Source: Candidatus Desulfovibrio gallistercoris (lineage in GTDB: Bacteria; Desulfobacterota; Desulfovibrionia; Desulfovibrionales; Desulfovibrionaceae). From it: 57,455 nucleotides of DNA. The stretch lies in contig DWYJ01000102.1 in assembly GCA_019118745.1 (NCBI GenBank), forward strand, positions 1 through 57,455. The letters are read 5' to 3'. The notes under the pieces are model-generated. The model did not search any database and had not been told where the DNA came from. It saw only the letters and a list, made by a program, of their open reading frames with translations. The position numbers were made by a program, and so were the translations under genes. The stretch's first letter is position 1; every line of letters starts with the position of its first letter. Of this stretch, positions 50,243-57,455 are shown piece after piece.

Positions 50243-52294
50243 ATGCCGCAAGAAAACGATACCACGACGCAACGTGCGAACAAGGGCGGCACGCTGTCCT
50301 TGCGGAGGGTCCTTGCGACCGCCGCCGCGCTTCCCCGTGCCGTCCTCAGCCTCAGAACCCTTTTCACGAAGAAGGAAGACAGGCCCCTGCCTCAGCGCAC
50401 GCTGCTGGCGGCGGCCATATGCCTCCCCCTTGCCGCCATCTGCCTCAGCACCGTTACCGAAAACGCGTTTTTCATCCTGGGGGAGGAGCGCGGTCGCGGG
50501 ATGGACAAGGCCTATGCCGCCCTCCGTTGCCGCCTGTCAGCCGGACTGGGAGACGTCGAAGCGCAGGTCCGTTTGGCCAAGCTGTACGCCGAAGGCCACG
50601 GCCTGCCCCGGGATGAGGAAAAATCGCTGTTCTGGTATGGCGAGGCCGCCGGGCAGGGCCATGCCGGAGCCCAGCGCTATCTGGCCTTTGAAGCGTACTC
50701 TCTGACATGGGCCGAAATGGCCCGCTGGCGTCAAAAGCTGGCGGATCAGGGGGATGTCAGGGCGAAATATCTGCTGGGCGACATGTATGCCAAAGGCATA
50801 GGCGTGCCGCAGGACAAAGCCAAAGCCCTTTACTGGTTCCGCAGTGCGGCGGACCAGGAGTATGACAGTGCGCAGTTCATGCTGGGCGACATGTATGCCG
50901 CAGGCGACGGCGTGCCGCAGGATAAGGCCCTGGCAGCAGAATGGTTCCGCAAGGCGGCGGAACAGGGACATGGCGAGGCTCGGTTCCGGCTGGGCGGCAT
51001 GTATGCCAAAGGCGACGGCGTGCCGCAGGACAAGGCCGAAGCCGCCTGCTGGTACCGCAAGGCGGCGCTGCGAGGGCATGACGAGGCGGCCTTCGAGCTC
51101 GGCAGCATGTATGCCGCAGGCGACGGCGTGCCGCAGGACAAGGCCGAAGCGGCCTGCTGGTACCGCAAGGCGGCGGAACAGAAGAACGTCAGGGCGCAGT
51201 GGCGGCTCGGCAATATGTATGCCTCAGGCGACGGCGTGCCGCAGGACAAGGCCGAAGCGGCCCACTGGTTCCACAACATGGCGAAATCCGGGAGCGTCGA
51301 GGCGCAGTGGCGGATCAGCAATATATATGCCTCGGGCGAAGGTCTGCCAAAGGACACGGAAAAGGCGCTGGACTGGTGCGTTACGGCGGTCGAGCGTGGG
51401 GCGGTCCTGGGCCCCGCGTATTTTGATGTCCGCAGGGTGGAGAAGGAAGCGGCCGAAGCGGCCGGCTGGCTCCGCAAGCTGGGGGAACAGGGGAATGCCG
51501 TCGCGCAGTACTGCCTGGGCTTCATCCATTCCGGGAGCGAGGGGCTGCTGCGGGACAGGGCCGAGGCGGCCCGCTGGTTCCGCAAGGCGGCGGAACAGGG
51601 ACATGCCGAGGCCCAGTGGCATCTGGGCAATATGCTGGACACAGGCGAGGGGGTGCCGCAGGACAGGGCCGAAGCGGCCGCTTGGTTCCGCAAGGCGGCG
51701 GAACAGGGGATCGTCAGGGCGCAGTGGCGGCTCGGCAATATGTATGCTGCAGGCGAGGGAGTGCCGCAGGACAAGGCCGAAGCGGCCGCCTGGCTCCGTA
51801 AGGCGGCGGAGTGGAACAACAGGGCGCAGTGGCAGCTTGGCGTCATGTATGCCGCGGGCGACGGCGTGCCGCAGGATACGAAAACGGCGCTGGATTGGCT
51901 CCGCAGTGCGGTCGAACACGGGATCGGCTACGAAGGACTCGTGTACTTTTCCGCTCAGGGAGAGCCGAAAGACAAAAGCAGGGCGATCAACTGGCTTCGA
52001 GAGTTTGTGAAAACAAGAGATCGCGACGATACCCGGCTGTATTCGGACATCCTGTATTCCGGAAACAGCGACATGGCGCAGAACATGGCCGAAGCGGTCG
52101 ACTGGCTCCGCAAGACGGCGGAACAGGGGTTTGTGGAGGCGCAGTATATCCTGGGCCGCATGTATGCGGACGCCAGCGAACCGCCCGACACGGCCGAAGC
52201 CATCCGCTGGTACCGCATGGCGGCGGAACAGGGGCATCACGACGCGCAGGTGGAGCTGCGCATACTCCTGCGGAGCGAGGGAAAGCTGCCGTAG
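50243..52294 (+). CDS. Sel1-repeat protein 3, large and membrane-anchored
   Basis: 683 aa. Membrane segment about 53-72 (LLAAAICLPLAAICL), then a nearly continuous run of Sel1 repeats, about 15, covering residues 95-680. Consensus GVPQDKAEAAxWYRKAAEQG. Two pseudo-repeats (around 395-410 and 570) are degenerate, and there Gly-Pro-Ala-Tyr-Phe replaces the usual helix A. Repeats 50999-51322 are nearly identical at DNA level in 108-nt steps. AAGGAG lies 5 nt from the ATG. No catalytic motif. Confidence 0.88.
   Translation: MPQENDTTTQRANKGGTLSLRRVLATAAALPRAVLSLRTLFTKKEDRPLPQRTLLAAAICLPLAAICLSTVTENAFFILGEERGRGMDKAYAALRCRLSAGLGDVEAQVRLAKLYAEGHGLPRDEEKSLFWYGEAAGQGHAGAQRYLAFEAYSLTWAEMARWRQKLADQGDVRAKYLLGDMYAKGIGVPQDKAKALYWFRSAADQEYDSAQFMLGDMYAAGDGVPQDKALAAEWFRKAAEQGHGEARFRLGGMYAKGDGVPQDKAEAACWYRKAALRGHDEAAFELGSMYAAGDGVPQDKAEAACWYRKAAEQKNVRAQWRLGNMYASGDGVPQDKAEAAHWFHNMAKSGSVEAQWRISNIYASGEGLPKDTEKALDWCVTAVERGAVLGPAYFDVRRVEKEAAEAAGWLRKLGEQGNAVAQYCLGFIHSGSEGLLRDRAEAARWFRKAAEQGHAEAQWHLGNMLDTGEGVPQDRAEAAAWFRKAAEQGIVRAQWRLGNMYAAGEGVPQDKAEAAAWLRKAAEWNNRAQWQLGVMYAAGDGVPQDTKTALDWLRSAVEHGIGYEGLVYFSAQGEPKDKSRAINWLREFVKTRDRDDTRLYSDILYSGNSDMAQNMAEAVDWLRKTAEQGFVEAQYILGRMYADASEPPDTAEAIRWYRMAAEQGHHDAQVELRILLRSEGKLP
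50999..51322 (+). repeat. Near-identical 108-bp tandem coding units in Sel1 gene 3
   Basis: ATGTATGCC occurs at 50999, 51107 and 51215, exactly 108 nt apart, each followed by GGCGACGGCGTGCCGCAGGA and GCCGAAGC. Identity is much higher than the protein needs, as expected for recent slippage or gene conversion. Confidence 0.8.
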
Positions 52295-52387
52295 GGGCCG
52301 GCCGGCGATGACGGCCGGCTGAACCGCCGGGCCCGGCAAAACGCGCATCGACCGGCCTGACGAAGGCCGTACGCAAGGAGAAGCACC

Positions 52388-54817
52388 ATGCTTTGGAAGA
52401 AAGATCCGCGGACCGCACGGCAGAAGCATGCCCTGCAGACCCTGTCCCGGAAGCTTGAGCGTGTCCAAAAAAACGCGTCGGCCGGGAAAGATCACGGCGG
52501 CGGATCGGAAAGCACCGGCTGGCTCTTTGCCGTTGTGTTTGCGTGCACCTTTGTTGAGCTCGTGCTCTTGCTCGCCTATGCCCACTCGGAGGGGATGTTC
52601 GACGACTTCCTCATGCGACGCGAAGAGAACGCGGCCCTGGAAGCCCTCGAGTTCGATGACGACGTTACGGAGGCGCTCGCCAAGGGGTACGCCTTCTATC
52701 ACGGACTGGGCGTGTACAGAGACCTGAGCTCCTCGTTTGCCCATTATCTCAAGGCGGCCCGGGCGGGCAGCGCCCCTGCTCAGCATCAGGTGGGGAAAAT
52801 GTTCCTCAACGGTGAAGGCGTCGCGAGGGACAGGGAATGGGGGCTTTCCTGGCTGCGCAAGTCCGCCGCGCAGGGCCATGTCGGAGCCCGGCTTGCCCTG
52901 GGTGCGTTGTACGCCGAAGGGGAAGGGACCCCAGAGGACAGGAAAGAGGCGGTGAGCTGGCTGCATGATGCCGCTAGGCAGGGCAATGCCGAGGCGCAGG
53001 ACATCTTGAAAAAGCTCGAAAAGGAGGTGGCGGAGGATTCGCTGCCTGAGGAGGAGATGCTCGCCCGGGCCTATGCCTGTCTTGAAGGCAAGGGCGTGCC
53101 GCAGGACAAGACTGAAGCGGCCCGCTGGTTCCGCAAGGCCGCCGGGCAGGGGCATGGCGAAGCCCAGTACCGGCTCGCCATGCTGTTCCTCAGCGGCGAT
53201 GGCGTGCCGAAAGACAAGGCCGAAGCGGTCCGCTGGTTCCGCAAGGCCGCCGAACAGGGGCATGGCGAAGCCCAGTACCGGCTCGCCATGCTGCACCTCA
53301 GTGGCGATGGCGTGCCGAAAGACAAGGCCGAAGCGGTCCGTTTGTTCAGCAAGGCCGCCGAACAGGGGCATGGCGAAGCCCAGTACCGGCTCGCCATGCT
53401 GCTCCTCAGCGGCGATGGCGTGAGGCGGGATACGGCCGAAGCGACGCGCTTGTTCCGCAAGGCCGCAGAACAGGGGCACGCCAAGGCGCAGTTCGAGCTG
53501 GCCGTCAGGCTTTTCAAGGGCGATGATGTGCCGCAGGACAAGGCGCAGGCCGCCGAATGGCATCGCAAGGCCGCCGGACAGGGGCTGGCCGAGGCGCAGT
53601 GCAGTCTGGGCGACATGCTCTCCAAGGGCGACGGCGTGCCCAAGGACGAGGTACAGGCCGTCGAATGGTATCGCAAAGCCGCCGGACAGGGGCTTGCCAA
53701 GGCGCAGTTCAATCTGGGCGTCATGCTCTTCGAGGGCGACGGCGTGGCGCGTGATCCGCATGAGGCGGTCAGCTGGATGAAAAAGGCGGCGGATCAGGGG
53801 GATGGAGATGCCCGGGCGGCCCTGCAACGGGAAGACATCCGTAAGGTCTATGGGGAGCTCCTCAAGGCCGAAGAGGCGGAACATTATCGAGCCGAGCTGG
53901 AGGAGCTCATGGTGCGGGCGCAGAGGGGAAGCATCTCCGCCCAGTATCAACTGGGACGAGCGTACGCCGAAGGCTCTTTCGGCCTGACCAGCGACATGGA
54001 GCAGGCTGTCGAATGGTATCGCAAGGCCGCGAAGTGGGGACATGAATACGCCCTGGAGAGGCTGATCCGTCTCTATTCGGAAGGCAGGGACGTCCCCCGG
54101 GATATGGAGCAAGTCATCTGCTGGAGCCGCAAGCTGGCGGAAAAGCGGGAGTACGAGGCCTACACCCATTTCAGCAGGATCGCGCGGATCTATGCCAAGG
54201 GCGACGGCGTGCCGCGCGATATGGAGCAGGCGGCCGTCTGGGGCCGCGAGGCGGCATTGATGGGCGACGTGGATGCCCCGATACGGCTGGCACGCATGTA
54301 CGCGGACGGCAACGGCGTGCCGCGCGACATGGGCATGGCGATACTCTGGTATCACTGGGCGGCATCGACCGGCAGCGGGGAAGCCATGCTGGAGCTGGGG
54401 CGCATCTATGCCGAAGGCGACGGCGTGCCGCAAGACTCGTGGATGGCGGCCGTATGGTACTGCAAGGCCCATGATAACGGGCAGATCCCTGAAGGACAGC
54501 AGGCGGTGAAGGATCTGGGGGTGGACATCTACGACATCAGGATGAAGGGGAAAGTCATGAAGGTCCTTCTGGGGCACCGAATGGAGATGGCGAAATGCAA
54601 GCTGATGCACGCCTATGGTGAAGGATGGGCGAGCAGGCCGGGCAAGGCCAGGGCCGCCGAGCTCCGCGCCGGGACGGCGCGGCTCGCCGCTCGCATCCTG
54701 AAGGAACTGGCGGCGCTGAAGGAAGAGAAAGGCGACGATCTGCCGCCGCGCATCATGCAGCTGGCGGACGCCGTCCAGGCCGAGGCGGAAGAACTCCGGC
54801 GGATGAAGGCCGACTGA
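52388..54817 (+). CDS. Sel1-repeat protein 4, largest of the array
   Basis: 809 aa. Membrane segment about 46-66 (LFAVVFACTFVELVLLLA). Sel1 repeats run in two blocks, about 100-230 and 255-480, then a further block about 510-710, separated by helical charged spacers (EEEMLARAYACLEGKGVP marks the start of the second block). The C-terminal helical tail ends RRMKAD. Neighbouring genes 5 and 6 share its opening and second-block signature. GCAAGGAG precedes the ATG. No enzymatic motif. Confidence 0.88.
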   Translation: MLWKKDPRTARQKHALQTLSRKLERVQKNASAGKDHGGGSESTGWLFAVVFACTFVELVLLLAYAHSEGMFDDFLMRREENAALEALEFDDDVTEALAKGYAFYHGLGVYRDLSSSFAHYLKAARAGSAPAQHQVGKMFLNGEGVARDREWGLSWLRKSAAQGHVGARLALGALYAEGEGTPEDRKEAVSWLHDAARQGNAEAQDILKKLEKEVAEDSLPEEEMLARAYACLEGKGVPQDKTEAARWFRKAAGQGHGEAQYRLAMLFLSGDGVPKDKAEAVRWFRKAAEQGHGEAQYRLAMLHLSGDGVPKDKAEAVRLFSKAAEQGHGEAQYRLAMLLLSGDGVRRDTAEATRLFRKAAEQGHAKAQFELAVRLFKGDDVPQDKAQAAEWHRKAAGQGLAEAQCSLGDMLSKGDGVPKDEVQAVEWYRKAAGQGLAKAQFNLGVMLFEGDGVARDPHEAVSWMKKAADQGDGDARAALQREDIRKVYGELLKAEEAEHYRAELEELMVRAQRGSISAQYQLGRAYAEGSFGLTSDMEQAVEWYRKAAKWGHEYALERLIRLYSEGRDVPRDMEQVICWSRKLAEKREYEAYTHFSRIARIYAKGDGVPRDMEQAAVWGREAALMGDVDAPIRLARMYADGNGVPRDMGMAILWYHWAASTGSGEAMLELGRIYAEGDGVPQDSWMAAVWYCKAHDNGQIPEGQQAVKDLGVDIYDIRMKGKVMKVLLGHRMEMAKCKLMHAYGEGWASRPGKARAAELRAGTARLAARILKELAALKEEKGDDLPPRIMQLADAVQAEAEELRRMKAD
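53171..53494 (+). repeat. Near-identical 108-bp tandem coding units in Sel1 gene 4
   Basis: CGGCTCGCCATGCTG recurs at 53171, 53279 and 53387, exactly 108 nt apart, with GGCGATGGCGTG and GAAGCCCAGTACCGG matching in each unit. Confidence 0.8.
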
Positions 54818-54875
54818 TCCGCTGCGGCGATCCCGGCGAGCAAACGGCCCGAGGGCCGGTATGAGGAGATGCGGC

Positions 54876-55643
54876 ATGGGGCGAAAACTGATCCTCCTGA
54901 AAAGAGAAAGGGAAAATGCCGGACAGCCGGGAATGTATGCCGGGAGGAAAGGCACGATCCCCTTCGACCGGCTGCTCCTCGGCATCGTGTGCCTGGTCCT
55001 GATCGGACTCTTCTCCGCCGTCCTGACAGGGGCTCTCGATATGTCCGGCATCCTCCGCGACGATGAAAGCGCATGCCCCTCCGGGGAAGACAACGCCTCA
55101 GCCGCGCTCGCCAGGGGATTCCTCCACTATCACGGGCTGGGCGTGCCCCAAAACCTGGGGTACGCCTTTTCCCAGTTCTCCGAAGCGGCAAACAAGGGCG
55201 ATGCCGACGGCCAGTTCCATGTGGGGATCATGCTCTCCAGGGGCGAAGGCGTCACCAGGAACATGGAGATGGCGTGTTCCTGGCTGCGCAAGGCCGCCCT
55301 GCAGGGCCACGACCAGGCCCGGATCTCGCTGGGCATCCTGTACGCCGAAGGGGAAGGGGCTCCCGAAAGCAGGGAAGAGGTGATGGACTGGCTGCGTGAG
55401 ACCGCCGGAAAAGGCAGTGCCGAGGCGCGGAAGATCTTGGAAAAGCTCGAAGAGGATGCGACGGCGGATTAGCTGTCCGTGAAGGAGATGCTTACCCGGG
55501 CCTATGCCTGTCTCGAAGGCAGGGGCGTGCCGTAGGACAAATGGCTGGCGGCCACATGGCGTCATCGGGCCGATGAGGGCAGCCATGACGCCGAAGGACT
55601 GCGGGCGGCGGAAGAAGTTCGGTGGATGATGACCGCCGACTGA
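54876..55643 (+). pseudogene. Sel1-repeat gene 5, interrupted by two in-frame TAG codons
   Basis: The intact part (54876-55472) encodes about 198 aa: membrane segment (LLLGIVCLVLIGLFSAVL), then four Sel1 units (FHYHGLGVPQNLGYAF, AEGEGAPESREEV). In the same frame after TAG at 55470-55472 it continues LSVKEMLTRAYACLEGRGVP, then TAG at 55533-55535, then DKWLAA to a TGA at 55641-55643 with end MMTAD. Gene 4 has EDSLPEEEMLARAYACLEG, GVPQDK and RRMKAD at the same places, so Ser and Gln codons became TAG and many repeats were lost. GAGGAG precedes ATG 54876; an ATG at 54861 is in frame. Confidence 0.78.
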
Positions 55644-55701
55644 CCCGCCGCGATGATCCCGACAAACAAACGGCCCGAGGGCCGGCATGAGGAGATGCGA
55701 C

Positions 55702-57455
55702 ATGACGCAAAAACAGCCTCCCGTGGAAAAAGAAAAGAAGATCGCCGGACGGCCGGAAGCCGAAAGGCCGGAAGAAGACGCCGGGAAGAAAAGCTCGGTC
55801 GTCACTCCCGGCCGGGTGATCGCCAGCATCGTGCTCGTGTGCCTGATCTGGTTCACCTATGCCGTCAAGACAGTGAAGCTCAATATCAACGACGATAAAG
55901 AAACACGTACCGCCCGGGATCTTGTCTTGGGTTTTGCCTATTATGAAGGGGAGCGCGCGCCCAGGAACCTGGAGTTAGCCTTGACCCATTTCCTCAAAGC
56001 GGCCCATGCGGGCAATGTCGTTGCTCAGTTCCAGGTGGGGAAGATACTCGCCGAGGGCAGCCTGCTCGTAGAAAGGGATATGCCCGCGGCGCGTGACTGG
56101 CTGCGCAAGGCCGCCGAGCAGGGGCATGCCGACGCCTGGATCGCTCTGGGCGAGCTGTATGCCGGGGGGGTGGAAGGAAGCCCGCAGGACAAGGCCAAAA
56201 CGGCGGACTGGCTGCGCAAGGCCGCCGGAGAGGGCAATGACAAGGCGCAGGCGGCCCTGAAAGCTCTTGAAGAAGATATGGCCGGGGATGCACTGTCCGA
56301 AACGGAGCAGCTCGCCCGGGCATATGCCTGCCTCGAAGGCAAGGGCGTGCCGAAGGATATGGACGCGGCGGCGCGCTGGTTTCGAAAGGCCGCCGCAAAG
56401 GGCAATGTCGATGCGCAGTGGCGGATCGCCGCCCTGATCCAAAGCTACGATGTCGCGGAGCAGAGCAGACGCGAAGCGGAGAACTGGCTCCGCAAGGCCG
56501 CCGGGCAGGGGCATGCCGAGGCCCAGTATCAGCTTGCCATGATATGTAAAGACGAAGGCGTGCGGCAGGACATGCAGCAGGCTGCCGAATGGTTCCGCAA
56601 GGCCGCCGAGCAAGGGCATGCCGAGGCCCAGTGCCAGTTTGCCTGGCTGTGCAGAACAGGCGAAGGCGTGCGGCAGGACATGCAGCAGGCTGTCGAATGG
56701 TTCCGCAAGGCCGCCGAGCAGGGGAATGCCGAGGCCCAGTGCAGTCTGGGCGCCATGCTCTTCAAGGGCGAAGGCATGCCGGAGGACAAGGCGCAGGCCG
56801 CCGAGTGGTTCCGCAAGGCTGCCGAACAGGGCCACGCCCTGGCGCAGAACAATCTGGGCCTCGTCTACGATGCGGGCGAAGGCGTGGCGCAGGATAAGGC
56901 GCAGGCCAGGGAATGGTTCCGCAAGGCTGCCGAACAGGGCCTGGAGGATGCGCAGTTCCATCTGGGCACCCTCTTTTTCAAGGGCGATGGCGTGCCGCAG
57001 GACCTGCACGAGGCGGCCCGCTGGCTGCGGAAGGCGGCGGGACAGGGGCATGAAGAAGCCTGGCAGCTCCTGCACTACGGGGACGAGAAACTTTGTGCGG
57101 CCGATGAGGAGAACCGCAAGGCGGAGCGGGCGGAACGGGAACGCACCCAGCGCGAGGAGCTCATTCGTCAGGCGCAGACCGGCGACCCGGAAAAACAGTA
57201 CAATCTGGCGCAGGCATACCATTTTGGCCATCACGGTCTGCCCGAGGACATGTCGCAGATCGTCGCCTGGCTACGCAAGGCCGGAGAACAGGGGCATCTC
57301 TCCGCCCAAACCTGGCTGGCCAGCATATATTATGACGGCGAGAAGGTCCCGCAGGACAAGGCCGAAGCCGCCGTATGGCTTCGCAAGGCCGCCGGGCAGG
57401 GAGATGTCAAGTCTCAGGAGAAGCTGGCCCGCATGTACCATACGGGCGACGGCAT
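55702..57455 (+). CDS. Sel1-repeat protein 6, membrane-anchored (3' end outside the window)
   Basis: At least 584 codons with no stop. Charged N terminus (MTQKQPPVEKEKK), membrane segment about 38-57 (IASIVLVCLIWFTYAV), then Sel1 repeats of the first block (FAYYEGERAPRNL) and the second-block signature ETEQLARAYACLEGKGVP. At least twelve repeats, with a charged spacer (EENRKAERAERERTQREEL) near residue 470. 5' region (CGGCCCGAGGGCCGG, ATGAGGAGATGCG) almost identical to that of gene 5, showing recent duplication. Confidence 0.88.
   Translation, partial: MTQKQPPVEKEKKIAGRPEAERPEEDAGKKSSVVTPGRVIASIVLVCLIWFTYAVKTVKLNINDDKETRTARDLVLGFAYYEGERAPRNLELALTHFLKAAHAGNVVAQFQVGKILAEGSLLVERDMPAARDWLRKAAEQGHADAWIALGELYAGGVEGSPQDKAKTADWLRKAAGEGNDKAQAALKALEEDMAGDALSETEQLARAYACLEGKGVPKDMDAAARWFRKAAAKGNVDAQWRIAALIQSYDVAEQSRREAENWLRKAAGQGHAEAQYQLAMICKDEGVRQDMQQAAEWFRKAAEQGHAEAQCQFAWLCRTGEGVRQDMQQAVEWFRKAAEQGNAEAQCSLGAMLFKGEGMPEDKAQAAEWFRKAAEQGHALAQNNLGLVYDAGEGVAQDKAQAREWFRKAAEQGLEDAQFHLGTLFFKGDGVPQDLHEAARWLRKAAGQGHEEAWQLLHYGDEKLCAADEENRKAERAERERTQREELIRQAQTGDPEKQYNLAQAYHFGHHGLPEDMSQIVAWLRKAGEQGHLSAQTWLASIYYDGEKVPQDKAEAAVWLRKAAGQGDVKSQEKLARMYHTGDG

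Noticed and set aside
50999..53494. Regular 108-bp repeats as a possible CRISPR or non-coding array
   Set aside because: Period equals one 36-aa Sel1 repeat in frame; no unique spacers.
51224..55093. 1289-aa open frame on the minus strand opposite the Sel1 genes
   Set aside because: Antisense shadow of repetitive high-GC coding; its repeats mirror the Sel1 units (AALRNQ-type periodicity in other frames) and no ribosome site or family match exists.

Overview
The window looks like chromosome from a GC-rich, motile, sulfate-reducer-type Deltaproteobacterium (Desulfobacterota), most likely Desulfovibrio or a close relative. This rests on the family mix and on gene orders I recall from that group without a search: a cheB-HEAT-cheR-parA-cheW-like-cheY-cheA cluster, acpS-nnrD-tsaE-lysC, and a DHH-CBS-polyA-polymerase fusion. 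No rRNA, replication origin, CRISPR array or prophage was found.

Layout. 1-210: 5' end of an IS200/IS605 transposase gene running off the left edge, with its RBS-hiding stem and end hairpin. 279-10093 (minus): a seven-gene chemotaxis operon with a ParA ATPase and a CheW-like partner that resemble a polar array-positioning pair. 10219-10296: tRNA-Pro(CGG). 10679-15218 (minus): acyltransferase, rarA, rsmE and a large unrecognised protein. 15410-18327 (plus): GAF protein, mreB-type actin, inositol monophosphatase. 18408-21606: a degenerate Nudix-like protein, rimI-type acetyltransferase, tpiA, secG, Smr protein. 22151-25768: lone HipA-like kinase, FetAB-like ABC pair, two small proteins. 26102-30217: mutS, LapA-like protein, HIT protein. 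30537-39908: polyA-polymerase fusion, Xer recombinase, folK, a YHS-like protein, RidA, lysC, tsaE, nnrD, acpS. 40055-46658: ugd, dgkA, SlyX-like, TrmN6-like methyltransferase, U32 protease-like protein and a UDP-glucuronate epimerase; ugd and the epimerase would together make UDP-glucuronate and UDP-galacturonate. 46762-57455 (plus): a four-TM protein followed by a tandem array of six membrane-anchored Sel1-repeat genes, one of them a pseudogene and the last running off the right edge.

Two dispersed intergenic repeat families run through the middle of the window. Family A (about 148 bp, TAGAGCATTTT inverted ends, internal hairpins) has six full or partial copies. Family B (about 90-210 bp, a G/C-tract palindrome ending in AGCGCGCTTTT) has five copies, all in the same orientation relative to the gene upstream and all starting at or within about 35 nt of its stop codon. 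In several cases the TAG at the repeat edge is itself the stop codon. The repeats and the Sel1 array with its visible duplication scars are the least explained parts of the window.
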